Positions 37,222 to 54,003 of a stretch of DNA of 64,000 nt are shown piece by piece. Position 1 is the stretch's first letter. Each line of letters starts with the position of its first letter. Origin of the DNA: Prosapia bicincta (lineage: Eukaryota; Arthropoda; Insecta; Hemiptera; Cercopidae); contig JBAIZL010000002.1 in NCBI GenBank assembly GCA_036971475.1, forward strand, positions 172,310,524-172,374,523, read 5' to 3'. The notes under the pieces are model-generated. The model ran no database searches, was not told where the DNA came from, and saw only the letters and a list, made by a program, of their open reading frames with translations. A program made the translations under genes and the position numbers.

Positions 37222-38339
37222 TAGGTTTCATGTATAGTTTTTCCTTATCTCTGTATTTTTGCTATACATCTCATTCGGACCAAATTAAAAGTTTGAACAT
37301 CCCTAGGAGCAAGAGTTTTTGCTACCCTCTTCATACCGTGGATAAGACGAGACATTTGGTCATAAATAAAAGGGTATTGTACATAAAGGTTTTATTTATA
37401 ATACATTATGGTTATTAGCAATGAAAAACTTTAACATTACCTGGAATAATGGTTGTGACATATTGCTTTTCTATATTTGCGTAAATGGGTTCCTCCTTAA
37501 TCTAGCACCAGCTATAGGTACATTTTCTGAGTATTTTTCAGATCTCCAAAATGTGGCCAAAAATTATTATTAAGTTTAATTGTCTATAAAATGCTCCCAA
37601 AACTCAACAGCCAATTGAAATTGAAATATTTACTTATACTCGTATCTTGGCTGGAACTGGAAATCGTGGATAGGTCTGTATTTTAACAGAGAACAAAAAG
37701 AAACCATGTGCTCGTCGCGTAGTTTCGTGTAACTAATAGTAGGACATTTCTTTTTTTAGACACTTTCTTCATACCCACATAATTCCACAATTTCCAGCAC
37801 TTTTGCTATTTCCTTATCACTTGTATTCTGGTATACCTACAAAACCATTATCACAGCTCAAGGCTCGTGCTGCGCCCTCTCAAAGTATTACCTGATGCAA
37901 CCACTTCTGCATCACAGTACCTAACAGCCCTGTTGACAGCAAGAGTCACATAACAAAAATCTTCGATATATCTGAGCCATGCTCTAGGTCTACTATCTAC
38001 GTGTCTATGCTTACTGAAAATTTTGTGCAACACCAACAACAATAAGTAGATACAGTAATAAATTTAAAGTGAATAAAATAAAAATAAAACACCATTATCA
38101 TATACACTTCTGTTGTGATTTGAAAGTATAACTTCTATCACACACTATTGGCTCCATGATATTGTAAGTCCCTATGCCTGGTCTTAGTTAGCTTATTGGT
38201 AATCTAAGCCTTTGTCTCGTAACTTATTTTTGTATCTCTAGACAACTGAAATCAAATCACCCCCTTTCTTTTAAAATCCCAATTGTGATAGTATAATAAA
38301 ATATATTTTTACTTATTTCATTTATATTTGCCTGTATAG

Positions 38340-38486
38340 GACCTACACCGAGCTACAATAGTTGCAGACTTCCTGGAGGCGTGTGGGAAGAGGAAGATGT
38401 ATTCCCAACTAGGGATGTAGCTCCTTTAGCTCAGTCTCCTTTAGAATCTCCTGGCGTTGCTGTTCCATCAGGAGATAGCCGTAAAG
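38340..38486 (+). CDS. Exon B of unrecognised Ser/Pro-rich protein
   Basis: A 147-bp exon (phase 1 in and out) after TTTGCCTGTATAG and before GTAGTAATC. It encodes PTPSYNSCRLPGGVWEEEDV, then FPTRDVAPLAQSPLESPG, then VAVPSGDSRK. The repeated SP sites, acidic patch and lack of hydrophobic periodicity suggest a flexible, possibly phosphorylated region. Both splice junctions complete codons with the flanking exons. It is the strongest coding-like segment in the 3.8 kb around it. No homologue comes to mind with confidence. Confidence 0.7.
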
Positions 38487-40124
38487 GTAGTAATCAGTCT
38501 CTATTTCTTCTTGGTTTTTAGTAATGCATAGTAACACAATATTAAGAATTGCACTACGCGTTGAATTTTACTAAATACATAACTTTATTAACATCTCAAC
38601 TGTGGTTTTTAACCCTTCATGTGTAATGTTACGTACTGTACTTGGAAGACCCACTATAGGATAAAAAATCACTAGAAACAATTGTTTCACATTCTCTGCC
38701 ATTAAAAAATTTCAACATTTAAATTGTTTTTTTTTACTTTGGTGTACCATTGATATGCAAATTCAAATCTTGTAGATTTGCAATCAGGGAGGGTGGGTGA
38801 TTCCATTAGTTGGTAAATGTGTAACTGTGTACGAAATTCTGATCCTGATATAACCAATTTAATATAACATCTTGACCAATCAACTTGTACTTGTCAATAA
38901 TTAGTAGGGATACTTATTAAGTTAGTCATTTTTTTAAGTTTAATAAATTTTATATTTTACAAATCTCCAAGATAGTTGATATAAATTTATAGGAGTTTTG
39001 CATTTTATTAAATTAAAAGTTGCTGGTTTCTGAATTGATATGGTATTTATCTTTTTAATCTTTATATAATTTACAGAAATTCTAAATGTTATTTTTCTTG
39101 TGAATCACAGGTTTTGTTTGGACATAAAAAGTAGTTAAAATATTTTCATTGGGTAAAATTTTAACACGGTTACTTTTCATTAAAAATTGTAGGTATTTCA
39201 AATTGGAAACATTTTTCACTATTGTAAACAAAATCTGGATAATTGAGTTTTTATTATATTTACAAATTCTGTAGATTAGTCCAACTTGAATTAAAACTAA
39301 ATTTTGTCTTTGTTTCTTAATGTTTTAAAACTAACTCATCTATGGGCTATATTGTACAAATAGATAATTACATATAAGAGAGCATTAACCATTTATTGTA
39401 GAAAATTCTGTTAAATGCTGGAATTAGCCTAGGTATTTGTTTACGGTTGCCACATAAATAGTGTTTTGTAGAAAGATTACTAAATCCACTTCTAAGAACA
39501 CTGATACAGTAAAGTACACTCACTTGGAAGTCTCTGACAGGCTTTAAAATTCTTTATGTATATCATGGCCTACACGGGGGGATATAAATTGATTAGTTTC
39601 GATTAATCGTTGCTTTTGGCATGAGAGAATATTGTGGAAAAAGCTATAATTATTATTTAATAATAATAACTACAATTCATAAAGGGTTATCAGTTAATAA
39701 ACATATTAAAGTTTTATTTACAGAAATACTCAATATATGATTATTATGCAACTCCTTAAATCTCATCCATGTCAGTATGGGTGTATAATTGCACCCTTAT
39801 TGCAATAATTTTTCGAGACTAACTTCTGTGCAATTTTTTGTAATTATTGGCGTAATTATATGAAGGGAATAGACAAAGAAATAGTTACAAAGTTAAACTA
39901 TATTATAGAACAAATATTCAGTGTTTGAAGGTAGTTGTGTAATACTAAATGAAGATAAAAGTTCATCTATTGGTAATTATTTGCATAATATGTATAATTA
40001 TAAATATTATAGTGCAACAGGTAAACGATATTAAATAGATATAATAGTTGCTTTTCAAAAGACCATAAAGTTGAATTTATTACAATGTAGAGTATAGTAC
40101 ACAGTGGTACTGTGATTGTAAGTA
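38487..40124. other. Intron sequence with a small PLE relic
   Basis: AT-rich intronic DNA. Apart from the 38735-38812 PLE fragment nothing is recognised. Confidence 0.5.
38735..38812 (-). pseudogene. PLE C-terminal fragment (second family)
   Basis: The minus strand reads PTLPDCKSTRFEFAYQWYTK, aligning with LPPDCNPSELRRWELSYQWY of the relic at 24860. Only about 25 residues remain, in the opposite orientation to the host gene. Confidence 0.55.
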
Positions 40125-41011
40125 CAGTAAACTCCTGATTATCCATGGGCGGATTAACCGGTTTGCGGATTATCTGGGGTCTGCCATTGTTTTACAAATA
40201 TCCAATTTTTATTCCAATCAGATTCATGTGTTTAAATTTCCAAACGGCGAATTACGACATAAATACATATAAGGCTTAATAGAAGTTAAGATGAAGGGAA
40301 TAGATATGTAAATATGTACGTACTAATGTTTACATTGAAAGGGAAGCATCCCGACGTGGGTCAGCGAAATGAAAGGGGCGAGCAGACTACTGTATAATAA
40401 GAGACAATGACAAAATGCTTGGACGCCTGAAAACCTAATGTGTATCATAAGATTGTAAACAAGTGTCAGCTAATCTCGGCTTTAAATAGTCTAGGACGTG
40501 ACATATGCATTATCCATGTCTGTCGTATACATTATCGATTTTTATGGCTTTGTGACACACGTGACACAAGTAGACACTGTGCGACAAAATGGTTCTCAAG
40601 AAACTTTGATCGCAAATTAAAGCTAAATCAATGCTCACAAAAAAAAAACAGACGAAAGTGACAGATTTTATTTGTTAAAAAGGGAAAGTATTATGTGTAA
40701 AGGAAATTACATATGAACATACATACTTACTTTTGACATATACTTATGTACGTGTTGTAAATAGTTAGACATATAAATGTACATGTAATAATCCGTCAAA
40801 TACATCGACATTTTAAATTATTTTCTGTATTTATTTTGTCCTCTGAAGATTTGTGAATTGCATTAACCGAGGTCATTATTTGTGTAACTTATGGTATAAT
40901 AATCAATTATCGATCGTTTAGCGTATTCTTTGTTCATAGCGGATTATCCGGGGAATTCATTAACCGGGGTTGCCGGGCCACCCTATTCCACGGATAATCG
41001 GGAGTTTACTG
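40125..41011. mobile_element. Nonautonomous pogo/Tigger-like element
   Basis: The 887-bp unit starts CAGTAAACTCCTGATTATCC and ends GGATAATCGGGAGTTTACTG, with TA on both sides. Further inner pieces of the terminal repeat (GGATTAACCGG, CATTAACCGGGG) recur in inverted form near both ends. The open frames inside show no transposase motif, so it moved, if at all, with an enzyme from elsewhere. Ends and TA target fit the Tc1/mariner-pogo superfamily. Confidence 0.85.
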
Positions 41012-46329
<5,318 letters not shown>

Positions 46330-46415
46330 AATGGATTTATCTGATGTTAAGGTTAGGGGATTCTCTGGACTTGGTATACCACTGGTAGATAGTTCCCATC
46401 TTCTCAGTAGAATTA
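46330..46415 (-). pseudogene. PLE C-terminal fragment (second family)
   Basis: The minus strand reads LRRWELSTSGIPSPENP, matching the C-terminal LRRWELSYQWYTKSRE block at 24860-24930. The DNA similarity (ATTCTCTGGACTTGGTATAC) is high between the two copies. It is a truncated end piece only. Confidence 0.65.
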
Positions 46416-46539
46416 CCATAAAAATAACAATGGTAATGTAGCGTTTAGTTTCCAGGGACATCAGAGACAATAATACTAGTTATCTACACTCATTTCTCTT
46501 TCTTTCTTATAAAATTCATTTCTGCACAATCGTGGGACA

Positions 46540-47297
46540 AGCTAAGGGTAAATTCACCAAGTATCTAGGGGATGGGGACTTAAGCCATATTGATCTGCAC
46601 TAGAAAGTAAGCCCTATGGTAATAGCATCAATATTGAAAAATTGGAATCTGTCAGACACGTGCAAAAGCGCATGAGGGTGTGTCTGAGAAGGCTGAAAAA
46701 ACAAAGGTTTAGGAGGTACAAGTAGGCTTACAGATGCTAAAATACACCAGCTTCAAAGATATTATGGGTCAACCATCAGGAATATCCTCACAGATGTTGA
46801 TGACATGAACCCAGCTATCTTGGACATATTTTAACATACTATCGACTGACAAAAAGCCTCAGCATCAGTTATGCCCCAAGGGAATGGATTCTTGGTGTGG
46901 TTATAATAAATCTTTAGAGCTAAAAACTAGTTATGTGCACAAAACATCCTCTAGCCGAGCCTATCATGTTAGAGCTATAAACCCTATATACCGAGACCTC
47001 ACCAAAATTGAGCTTCTTAGGCGTTGCTTGCACGGCAAAACCCAAAACCCTAACCAGAGCTTCAATAGTTTTATTTGGCAAAAGTTAAAAAAGTCTGGTT
47101 TTGTAGGACTAATCACTCCTCAATTAGGAGTAAGTGATGCTGTGATAGCATTCAATGAGGGCTCAACCGCTAAAGCAAATGTTTTAGATAGAATAGATAT
47201 AAGACCTGGGAATTTCACGGTAGAGAACCTAAAAGAAATTCATAATATCAAAATACAAAAGCTGATAAAGAGACCCAGGAAGCCAACAAGAAGTTGA
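46540..47297 (+). pseudogene. Mutator-like transposase C-terminal relic
   Basis: The last part (46884-47297) is open: DSWCGYNKSLEL near the start, then INPIYRDLTKIELLRRCLHG, KTQNPNQSFNSFIWQKLKK and a VSDAVIAFNEGS segment. I recall this order (CPKG-DSWC, cysteine in the RCLHGKTQNPN block) from the conserved Mutator-like transposase domain found widely in invertebrate repeat proteins. Upstream (46540-46880) the same protein continues in broken frames: RHVQKRMRVCLRRLKK, LTDAKIHQLQRYYGSTIRN, DVDDMNPAILDIF. Stops and frameshifts make it nonfunctional. Terminal repeats were not located. Basic C-terminus RPRKPTRS. Confidence 0.75.
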
Positions 47298-47920
47298 GAA
47301 TCAAGAGAAGATTATTTAAATGGAAGAGGGAAGGAGGATTTTAATGTAAGAAAGGTACTCTCGTTTTTTAACTTGCGTTTTCCAAAAAATATGATTTTAA
47401 AAATTAGGTACCAGTTACTCTTGAACCATAAGAGTTAGAGATCTGAAATTTTGTGTGTACTAACAACATTATTACTTAAATAATACCCTAAAAAGAAAAA
47501 TTGTATTTGGTTCATTTAAGCCCCAAAAAAATTATATATATTCTGAAAATGTGCCAAAATATACAACAATTTTAATTACTTAAAAAAAATAGAAATACAT
47601 TTTTTATAAGAGATATTTTTAGAGTATTGCATTTCCACAGTAATAATGGTAATTGCCTAAATATTTCATTGGGATATCTTTAACAGTTTTAGGGATAATT
47701 GTACCTAACTGAACATCCAAACTCCCATTCAATTAACATGGCAGAGTAAAAGTGGCAATCTCCCCTTAAGTTGATTAAAACTAAGCTGGAATAGCTAAAG
47801 TTAAATATTATATGTGTAACTGTAATATCAAAGGCAAATGGATTTTTGTAAATTTGTTACACATTTATGATTTCATATTTACATTCTTTTCATTTTATAA
47901 TTTTAATAAAGTAAATAAAA
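47298..47920. other. Intron sequence, nothing recognised
   Basis: A/T-rich DNA. No supported feature. Confidence 0.45.
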
Positions 47921-48100
47921 ATTACACTTTTGCTATTACTTGCGACCAGACATTTGTTAACTAAAAGTTGTTAATTGTTAACTTACACTTGGAGGAAACG
48001 TTTTTGTCTTACGACTTCTTCAGCCTCGTATTTTTGCCGCTAGGGAATATCTTTTTGTTAACAAATGTCTGGTTGCAAGTAATAGCAAAAGTGTAATTTG
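47921..48100. repeat. Inverted repeat enclosing a retroelement tail motif
   Basis: AATTACACTTTTGCTATTAC then TTGCGACCAGACATTTGTTA (left arm, to about 47960) pairs with the right arm at 48056-48099. Between them the minus strand carries GGCTGAAGAAGTCGTAAGAC then AAAAACGTTTCCTCCAAGTG, the same CTGA-box tail type seen elsewhere. The total length is about 180 bp, with no coding. Confidence 0.75.
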
Positions 48101-48723
48101 TAATTTACAACCAGCTTGTCATGAACAGATACAAGATTTCGATGTTAAATCAAAATATTTAACTTAATATAGTTTGCTATAGTCTCAATAGAAGACAAAC
48201 AGTCTCAATGAAACAAACAATTTTAAAGTATTCATGTAGGTCAATATTTAAAAAGGGGAACAAGTAGGCCATATTCTGCAGTTATTGTTGAAAACAACTT
48301 CAAATCCAGTTATTTTTTATTTGAAAATTCAAAACTTTATAAATATGTTTATAACACCTAAAGCCAATAATTCCATGTCCCTGATTCCTTTGCATACATA
48401 TCAGTGGCAATAATGGTGATGATGATGTGCTTTGTAGGAAAAACCAGTAATGCTTAAAGTTATGTATATTAAATGTTTGGTTTATATGCTAATCAAAGAA
48501 ATTTGTTTAAAGGCAATATTCTTTAACTTAGGACGTAGTGTTTACACTTTTAATTTTCTATATTATTTATTAGAATAAATAATGGCAGATCTTTTGAAAC
48601 ATAGTGAGCTTCATATTAATTACCACATTGCAGTTTTTAAAGATATTATTTTATTATATGTTCAACACTTTCTTTATATATTTTGTGTGTGTATCAGTAT
48701 TACTTCTTTTCATCTGGTTTTTA
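48101..48723. other. Intron sequence, nothing recognised
   Basis: AT-rich DNA. No supported feature. Confidence 0.45.
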
Positions 48724-49019
48724 TATATTAGAACTCCAGTTATCCAAATCGCTTTCTAATTTAAAAATAAAAAGAATAAGAAGGAAAAATTTTCCAAAAT
48801 AGTCTACATGTGTGCAATTAGTCTTTTCTCCGCTCAGTCCAAACATTATTTGGATGCTGATTCACTGTCTCGGTGCAGTTCTGTATAGTTGGGTGTCGTC
48901 CGTCACCAGGTGGTTGGCCATGTCCAACTGTCACTGTTCACTTTGATTAGTCAGTCAGTCTGCCTTACTCCTTTCTATCGACTTGTTGTTTTGTTTGTAA
49001 GTATGTTTCATCATTCGCC

Positions 49020-49369
49020 ATGATTGCTAAAAAGAAACTAGTGTTCTTATCATTAGCGGATGAACTAATTATAGGCTAATCATATTAAAAAAGTTACGGG
49101 TAAAGAGTAAGCTGAGATGTGCAATGTTAGACAATTAACGATTTCAGACATTAAAAGGAGCAAACCTACTATTTTAAACTTTATGTCCTTGCTTGAGAAT
49201 GAAGATGAAAGTTCCACAAGAAAATCGATGAAGGCAGCAACAAATAAAGAATTAGAAAATGCTGTTTACAAATGGTTTGTGGAACAACATTCTATTGGAA
49301 CCTCAGCTTCCAGCCCGATTTTTTATGAAAAAGCTAAGATCTGAACTCAGGAGCTTGGAAAAGAATATA
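49020..49369 (+). pseudogene. Jerky/Tigger-like transposase N-terminus (CENP-B type HTH)
   Basis: ATG at 49020 opens MIAKKKLVFLSLADELIIG, the usual start of a CENP-B-type helix-turn-helix. Frameshifts and stops follow until the frame at 49117, which reads RQLTISDIKRSKPTILNFMS, then TRKSMKAATNKELENAVYKW, then FVEQHSIGTSASSPIFYEKA. The STISDIKK-like turn and the A-VYKWF-Q-R linker are typical of the DNA-binding half of the family. No DDE catalytic part remains. The leader before the ATG is GC-richer than the surroundings, consistent with an element's own 5' region. Confidence 0.8.
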
Positions 49370-50600
49370 AATCTATACAAAAACTACACACATAAGAAAC
49401 AGAAAAAACCTCATAAATAAATTAAAAGACAAACATACCACACAATTCAACACTACTATCACTCGACATAACAAACATGTACACCAACATACCCGTTTCG
49501 GACACCCTCAACATCCTAAAGACCCAATTAATACAGAACAACATACCAAAAACCAAGGTCACCGAAATCCTAAACATCCTCCAAACCATCACCAAACAAA
49601 ACTATTTCACCCACAACTCAAATTTCTATTCAGAACCAGATGGCCTAACTCTTGGAAGTCCTATTAGCAGTGTTCAGAAAACACCAAAATCTTCACAAAC
49701 AATACACACCCATACAAAATCATTTACTGCCATAGATACGTCTATGATATCATAACACTATAGAGAGGCAATACCCAACAATGCGAGAAACTCCTCACCT
49801 ATACTAATAAAATACACCCAAACCTCCACTTCACCTCAGAGATTGAAACCAATCGATCCCTAAACTTCCTCGACCTCACCATAACAAAAAGCCGCTCACA
49901 AAAACACAACTTCAACATTTCCAGGAAACCCACGACAGACACATTTATCCACAACACCTCAAACCACCCTATCCAACACAATCTCGCTGTCTTCAGATCC
50001 ATGCTTCATAGACTTAAAGAAGTTCCAATGATCACAGAAAAGATAAACGAAGAACTAGACACCATTAAGTATTTAACTTACACAAATGGATACAACACAA
50101 CAATAATAGACAAACTATGACACAAAATCCAAAAAAGCACTAAAATTAACACTACAGAGAGGGAAAACAAATACATCACAAAACCATACATAAACAGAAC
50201 ATCAAATAAAATAGCCCTCAAATTTCAAAAAACAGGATACAAAATAGCTTACAAAACTAATAAGAATTTACAATACAAACTACAACACAACACCAACAAC
50301 AAAGATAAACTACAAGCACCAGGCATATACAAATTAAACTGCAACAAGTGCAACAAATTCTACATTGGGCAAACAAAAAAGGACCACATCTCAACACACT
50401 AGAACAATATGAAATTTACAAACACACAAAAACAAAAAGCACAAACATATTAAATAAACAAACCCAATATAAATCACACATACTTTTGATACTATCGAAA
50501 ATCTGCCTTTAAAATCGTCACTGCTTAACCTAACAACTTCAAGCAGAAGACACTGATGAAGATCGCCACAGAGCGATCGAAAATTTTCTGCCTTAGTAAT
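49370..50600 (+). pseudogene. Penelope-like element, truncated and mutated (third family)
   Basis: Reading across frames: NLINKLKDKHTTQFN, motif A as ITNMYTNIPVSDTLNILK-like sequence with its Asp position in a shifted frame, motif B as DGLTLGSPISS, then RYVYDII where the YVDD box should be (the first Asp is replaced by Tyr). Then follow FTSEIETNRSLNFLDLTITK, FNISRKPTTDTFIHNTSNHP, TNGYNTTIIDKL, and the endonuclease start APGIYKLNCNKCNKFYIGQT. The middle of the endonuclease is deleted, jumping to HLNTLEQYEIYKHTKTK. Stops and frameshifts show it is dead. Codon choice is C/A-rich, unlike its AT-rich host. The 3' end carries a hammerhead-like motif. Confidence 0.85.
50543..50591 (+). other. Hammerhead-ribozyme-like motif in PLE 3' region
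   Basis: GCAGAA, then CTGATGA (50553-50559), hairpin GATCGC-CACAGA-GCGATC, then GAAA (50579-50582), then TTCTGC pairing with the first GCAGAA. CTGATGA and GAAA are the conserved boxes of hammerhead ribozymes, which are known from PLEs. A clear stem III and UH cleavage site are not evident between GAAA and TTCTGC, and one extra A lies before stem II, so activity is doubtful. Confidence 0.45.
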
Positions 50601-50847
50601 TTTTTATAAAGTTACAAAATTTAAAGTTTGGATAGTCATGAACTAATGTAAAGGTGTTTAATTAAGTTTCACCGAATGTAATGGACTACAAAATTCAAGA
50701 GTATAAAAAAAGTTTTTTTCCCATTTGCATGGCACACGTAGTAATTAATTAAAATTCACCTTTTTTTGAAAAATCTAATAATCCGAATTTTTGTTATCAG
50801 AATAGGGGCCGGTCGCAATTGGTTTGGGTAGTTGGAGTTATACTGTA

Positions 50848-51033
50848 TGTTCAAAAGTAGACTTATGCTTACATTAAAAGGTTTGTGAATGTTTCTGCTT
50901 TTTAAAGCAGAATAAGACTTTGTTATTATTTGTGTTGCCTAGTCACCCACCTAGGTGTTCCTTCCCTCAACCTCTTTGTTCCCTTGTATTTACTTGTATG
51001 TGAGCTATGCATGAGTAGACCTGTAATGTACAG
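50848..51033. other. Intron end before exon C
   Basis: Contains a pyrimidine-rich stretch (CCTTCCCTCAACCTCTTTGT near 50960-50980) and ends AATGTACAG at the acceptor. Confidence 0.5.
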
Positions 51034-51204
51034 TGTACATGGGTTCTCCGCCCACTCGAGATAAGGTCAGAGCAGAAGAAAAAGGACGTACTAGACGAGT
51101 ACAAAACCGAGAGAAACGAGGACTCAAGTCAGGTCGTAGCTTTTCAGAAGATCTTACAAAAATGTTGCCTTCATGGAGAGATAAGAAAACCCCTCCGACT
51201 TCAG
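51034..51204 (+). CDS. Exon C of unrecognised basic, Ser-rich protein
   Basis: A 171-bp exon (phase 1 in and out) after TGTACAG and before GTATGT, a near-consensus donor. With the borrowed base it encodes VYMGSPPTRDKVRAEEKGRT, then RRVQNREKRGLKSGRSFSED, then LTKMLPSWRDKKTPPTS. It is strongly basic and charged, with SP and TP sites. The donor is the best splice signal in the model. The block LTKMLPSWRDKK has helix-forming character and could be a short binding motif. An ATG lies within the exon, so an internal or alternative first exon is possible, but the phase match with exon B favours a coding internal exon. Confidence 0.72.
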
Positions 51205-51464
51205 GTATGTCACATTTCCTGTAGTCATATTTTAGTGCATGTTCAACAAGAGCTTACTGTTGTCTATTTTCAGTTTGTTTGTAATTTTGTATTCACCTGT
51301 GTTATTTGTTCGCTAGCATTTTACCATGTTTGTTATAGCTCTACATAGTTTAACCGTCATTGTAAAATGTATACACCTAAAAAACTTGTTGTTCATTTCA
51401 GCTAAGTTAATGAAATTGTTATCAGATTTGTTTGCTGTTATAAATATTCTTTTCCTTAATCAGT

Positions 51465-51496
<32 letters not shown>

Positions 51497-51969
51497 TCTT
51501 AATGCATTGCCATTATTACAGTATTTTGTGTTAATTATTCTTCAAATAGTTGCTTGTAATTTTTATTTATTCATAATGATTAAAATAGAATTCTTAATAT
51601 ATTTAATTTCTTTATTAAAAAAAAAAATATTACAGATTTCAACTCTGATATTTTTTATGTTAACAGTATTATTTAACTATATTTTTTATATAATTTAATG
51701 AAATTTTAAAGGTAGAACTTAAAAGTTTTTGCTGAGTGTAGTCAGTCAGGTAATAATTTAGTCTCAATATCTCTCATAGTGTGTAAAGCATTTCCATCTT
51801 TTTTATAGAATATGTAATAAAATAAAACATTTAACAATCAATTATACATTTTATACTAACTTTTATTATTATAAACAGAAGGTTTATATAAGGCTTAACC
51901 CTATTAGGTTAATGGAGGGCTTAAGTATTTGTAATCCAAGTAGGATATCTTCAGTTTCACAAGACACTG
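51205..51969. other. Intron start with (ATC)n microsatellite
   Basis: AT-rich intron. A perfect ATC repeat lies at 51465-51496. Other open frames here are A/T-rich noise. Confidence 0.6.
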
Positions 51970-52092
51970 TTGTGTGTGTGTGCGATTGCGTGTGCGTGTG
52001 TGTGTTCATCCTTTTCGGGCCGAGCACTGCCGCCAACCACTACTGCCGCAAGATAGGAAGTTTAAAACGGGCCGGACCTAGCCCGAAATAGG
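51970..52092. repeat. (TG)n microsatellite and GC-rich hairpin
   Basis: TG repeats (51970-52006) precede a GC-rich segment in which TTTTCGGGCCGAGC near 52011 pairs with GACCTAGCCCGAAA near 52077-52090. The segment may be the edge of an unclassified element extending to the right. Confidence 0.5.
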
Positions 52093-52779
52093 ATACTGTG
52101 CAATGACCCGCCAAAATCTGCCAGAGAACAGGTCACTGGACTTTAATTAAAAAACCTAACTTGCTGAAATTTAACCTTTGGGTACGTATTTCCCGGGGAA
52201 TGAGTTCTTTTGAAGGCATCTTTATGGCAAAATGACTCTTTAGTTTTAGGAATGTGTAAGAAATCTGTTTTAAATAAATACACTATTGCTTTTTTGGCAA
52301 GTTAGTAAAAACTACATTTTTTTATTTTACCCTTACTTTGACATTACAGCACAGTTTGTAAATACCTTACTTTAACTAGCTCTTGAAATTTTTAATAATT
52401 CATTGCTGTCTAATCTTACTTTATCTCTTCCTTTCTTTACTAAATTTAAGTACTCTGTTTGCTGAATCTTTGTTAACATCAAAAGTGATGAGAAAAATTA
52501 ACTTAATTATTTATATTAAATGGAAATTGTAATTTAGCTATGTTCCATTTACCCTTTAATATTTTTAATCAAATTTGCATAATTTTTTAAATAAAACTGT
52601 CCTTATCTTTTAAAATACTTTTGTAAACTCTTTGAAATAAACAAACCCTTTATTGTGCTTTTGCAAGTATTGAACATTAGATTTTAAACTCTTATACATA
52701 AAATTAGACAATGGAAATTTTTAAACATGCATTCATCAACAACTAATTTTAACCCTTTTAATTTAAAATTTGATCCTTC

Positions 52780-53200
52780 AAAAACATAAGTTATATTTAT
52801 AAACAATTTACACCCTGTCAAAACAGTTAATAATTTGAAAACGTCAGTTATATCATTATGCAATTTACCCCTTTAATTAATTAATATTTTAAAAAACATC
52901 AGTTATATCCAAAAACAATGTAACCCATTATACTAAACAATTGTTATTTCAAAATCATAAGTTATATCAAAAAACAATTTCTACCCCCTTTTAAACAGTT
53001 AATAATTTGAAAACATTAGAGATATCAGTAAAAAGTTTTATCCTTTTTAATAAACAATTGAGCTTATGAAAATCCTAATTTATATCCATTAACAATTTAC
53101 TCCTTTAAATAAACCCTTAATATTTTTCTTAAAAACATAAGTTATTTCAATAAACAATTTTACGCCATTTAAAATTAATAAATATTTTGAACCATAAATT
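52780..53200. repeat. Degenerate tandem repeat of about 60 bp
   Basis: Roughly seven loosely spaced units with the pattern AAAACATAAGTTATATCAAT, AAACAATTTACCCCTTTAAA, TAAACAGTTAATATTTTGA. Divergence between units is high, so this is an old array. Confidence 0.65.
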
Positions 53201-54003
53201 TACCAACAATCAAATTTTTATACTTATATAACTAATTAAACCAAAACCTTACATCTTAACCTGAAAACCTTCAACTAACAATTAATTCACTAGACACACA
53301 TAATCTTTGCTGAATATTTACTGTATAATTTTATTGTATACTTTATTAACATTGTAATCAAAGAAATTGTTTCACATTTTATTTTTGTCCCATTTTTTCT
53401 ATTTTTCAACTCTTTTATTTTAATTCTAAATAAGTTTTTAAACCCTTTAACCCCTTTGTGTTTTAATTAAAACAATAATAAATTTCAATTAATTTCCATT
53501 AATTAATCTTAACCCCTTTCTCTAAAAATAATTTTAATTAATTGTCATTAAATAATTTCAACTCTTTCTCATTTAATAATGGCAATTGATTATTTTTAAT
53601 TAATTTTACATATTAAACGTTAGCCTAAAATACTAAAAATAAATTTTTCTTAACACCTGTTTACATTTTATTCATTTATCTCTAATTTCTTTTTATATTT
53701 AAAAAGCCGTTAAATCCTAAATTTACTTAATTAATTTCTTTGCGAACAATATATAAATTCCTTTATTTAAAAAAATTTTTTAATTTAATAACAATTTAAT
53801 TTTATTTAATATTTATAAGCTTGTTTGGAGGAGTCCTCCATTTTGTGGTGGGAATTTCCCCCACTAAACACTACCATGTCTAAGTTACGTTTCAAACAAA
53901 GCCATTGCTTGAAAATTTTACAACTCTAAAAAGAAAATGTATTTAATTTTAAATTTATGTAATGTCAATTTTCCCCAAAGAATTTTTAATATAAAATTTT
54001 TAT
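53201..54003. other. AT-rich intron sequence
   Basis: Rich in TTAATT words. A GC-richer patch near 53825-53880 (GGAGGAGTCCTCC hairpin, GGGAATTTCCCCC) has no known assignment. Confidence 0.4.

Larger units (their letters stand above)
34564..38339. other. Intron between exons A and B
   Basis: AT-rich DNA holding a CA/CGCA microsatellite (35797-35845), a piggyBac-like MITE (37059-37221) and an unrecognised open segment on the minus strand at 37851-38042. That segment (FSKHRHVDSRPRAW...) is GC-richer than its surroundings but has no recognised motif and may be a repeat fragment. Confidence 0.5.
48724..50845 (+). mobile_element. Jerky/Tigger-type DNA transposon interrupted by a PLE
   Basis: Left end TAGAACTCCAGTTATCCAAA and right end, read inwards, CAGTATAACTCCAACTACCC form diverged terminal inverted repeats. 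TA follows the right end at 50846-50847. A pogo-type transposase N-terminus lies inside at 49020-49369. A truncated PLE occupies about 49370-50600, so the rest of the transposase is missing or was deleted. The order of events is transposon first, PLE second. Confidence 0.75.

Noticed and set aside
40440..40661. Possible transposase inside the pogo/Tigger-like element
   Set aside because: The translated residues show no helix-turn-helix or DDE motif, so the element is best called nonautonomous.
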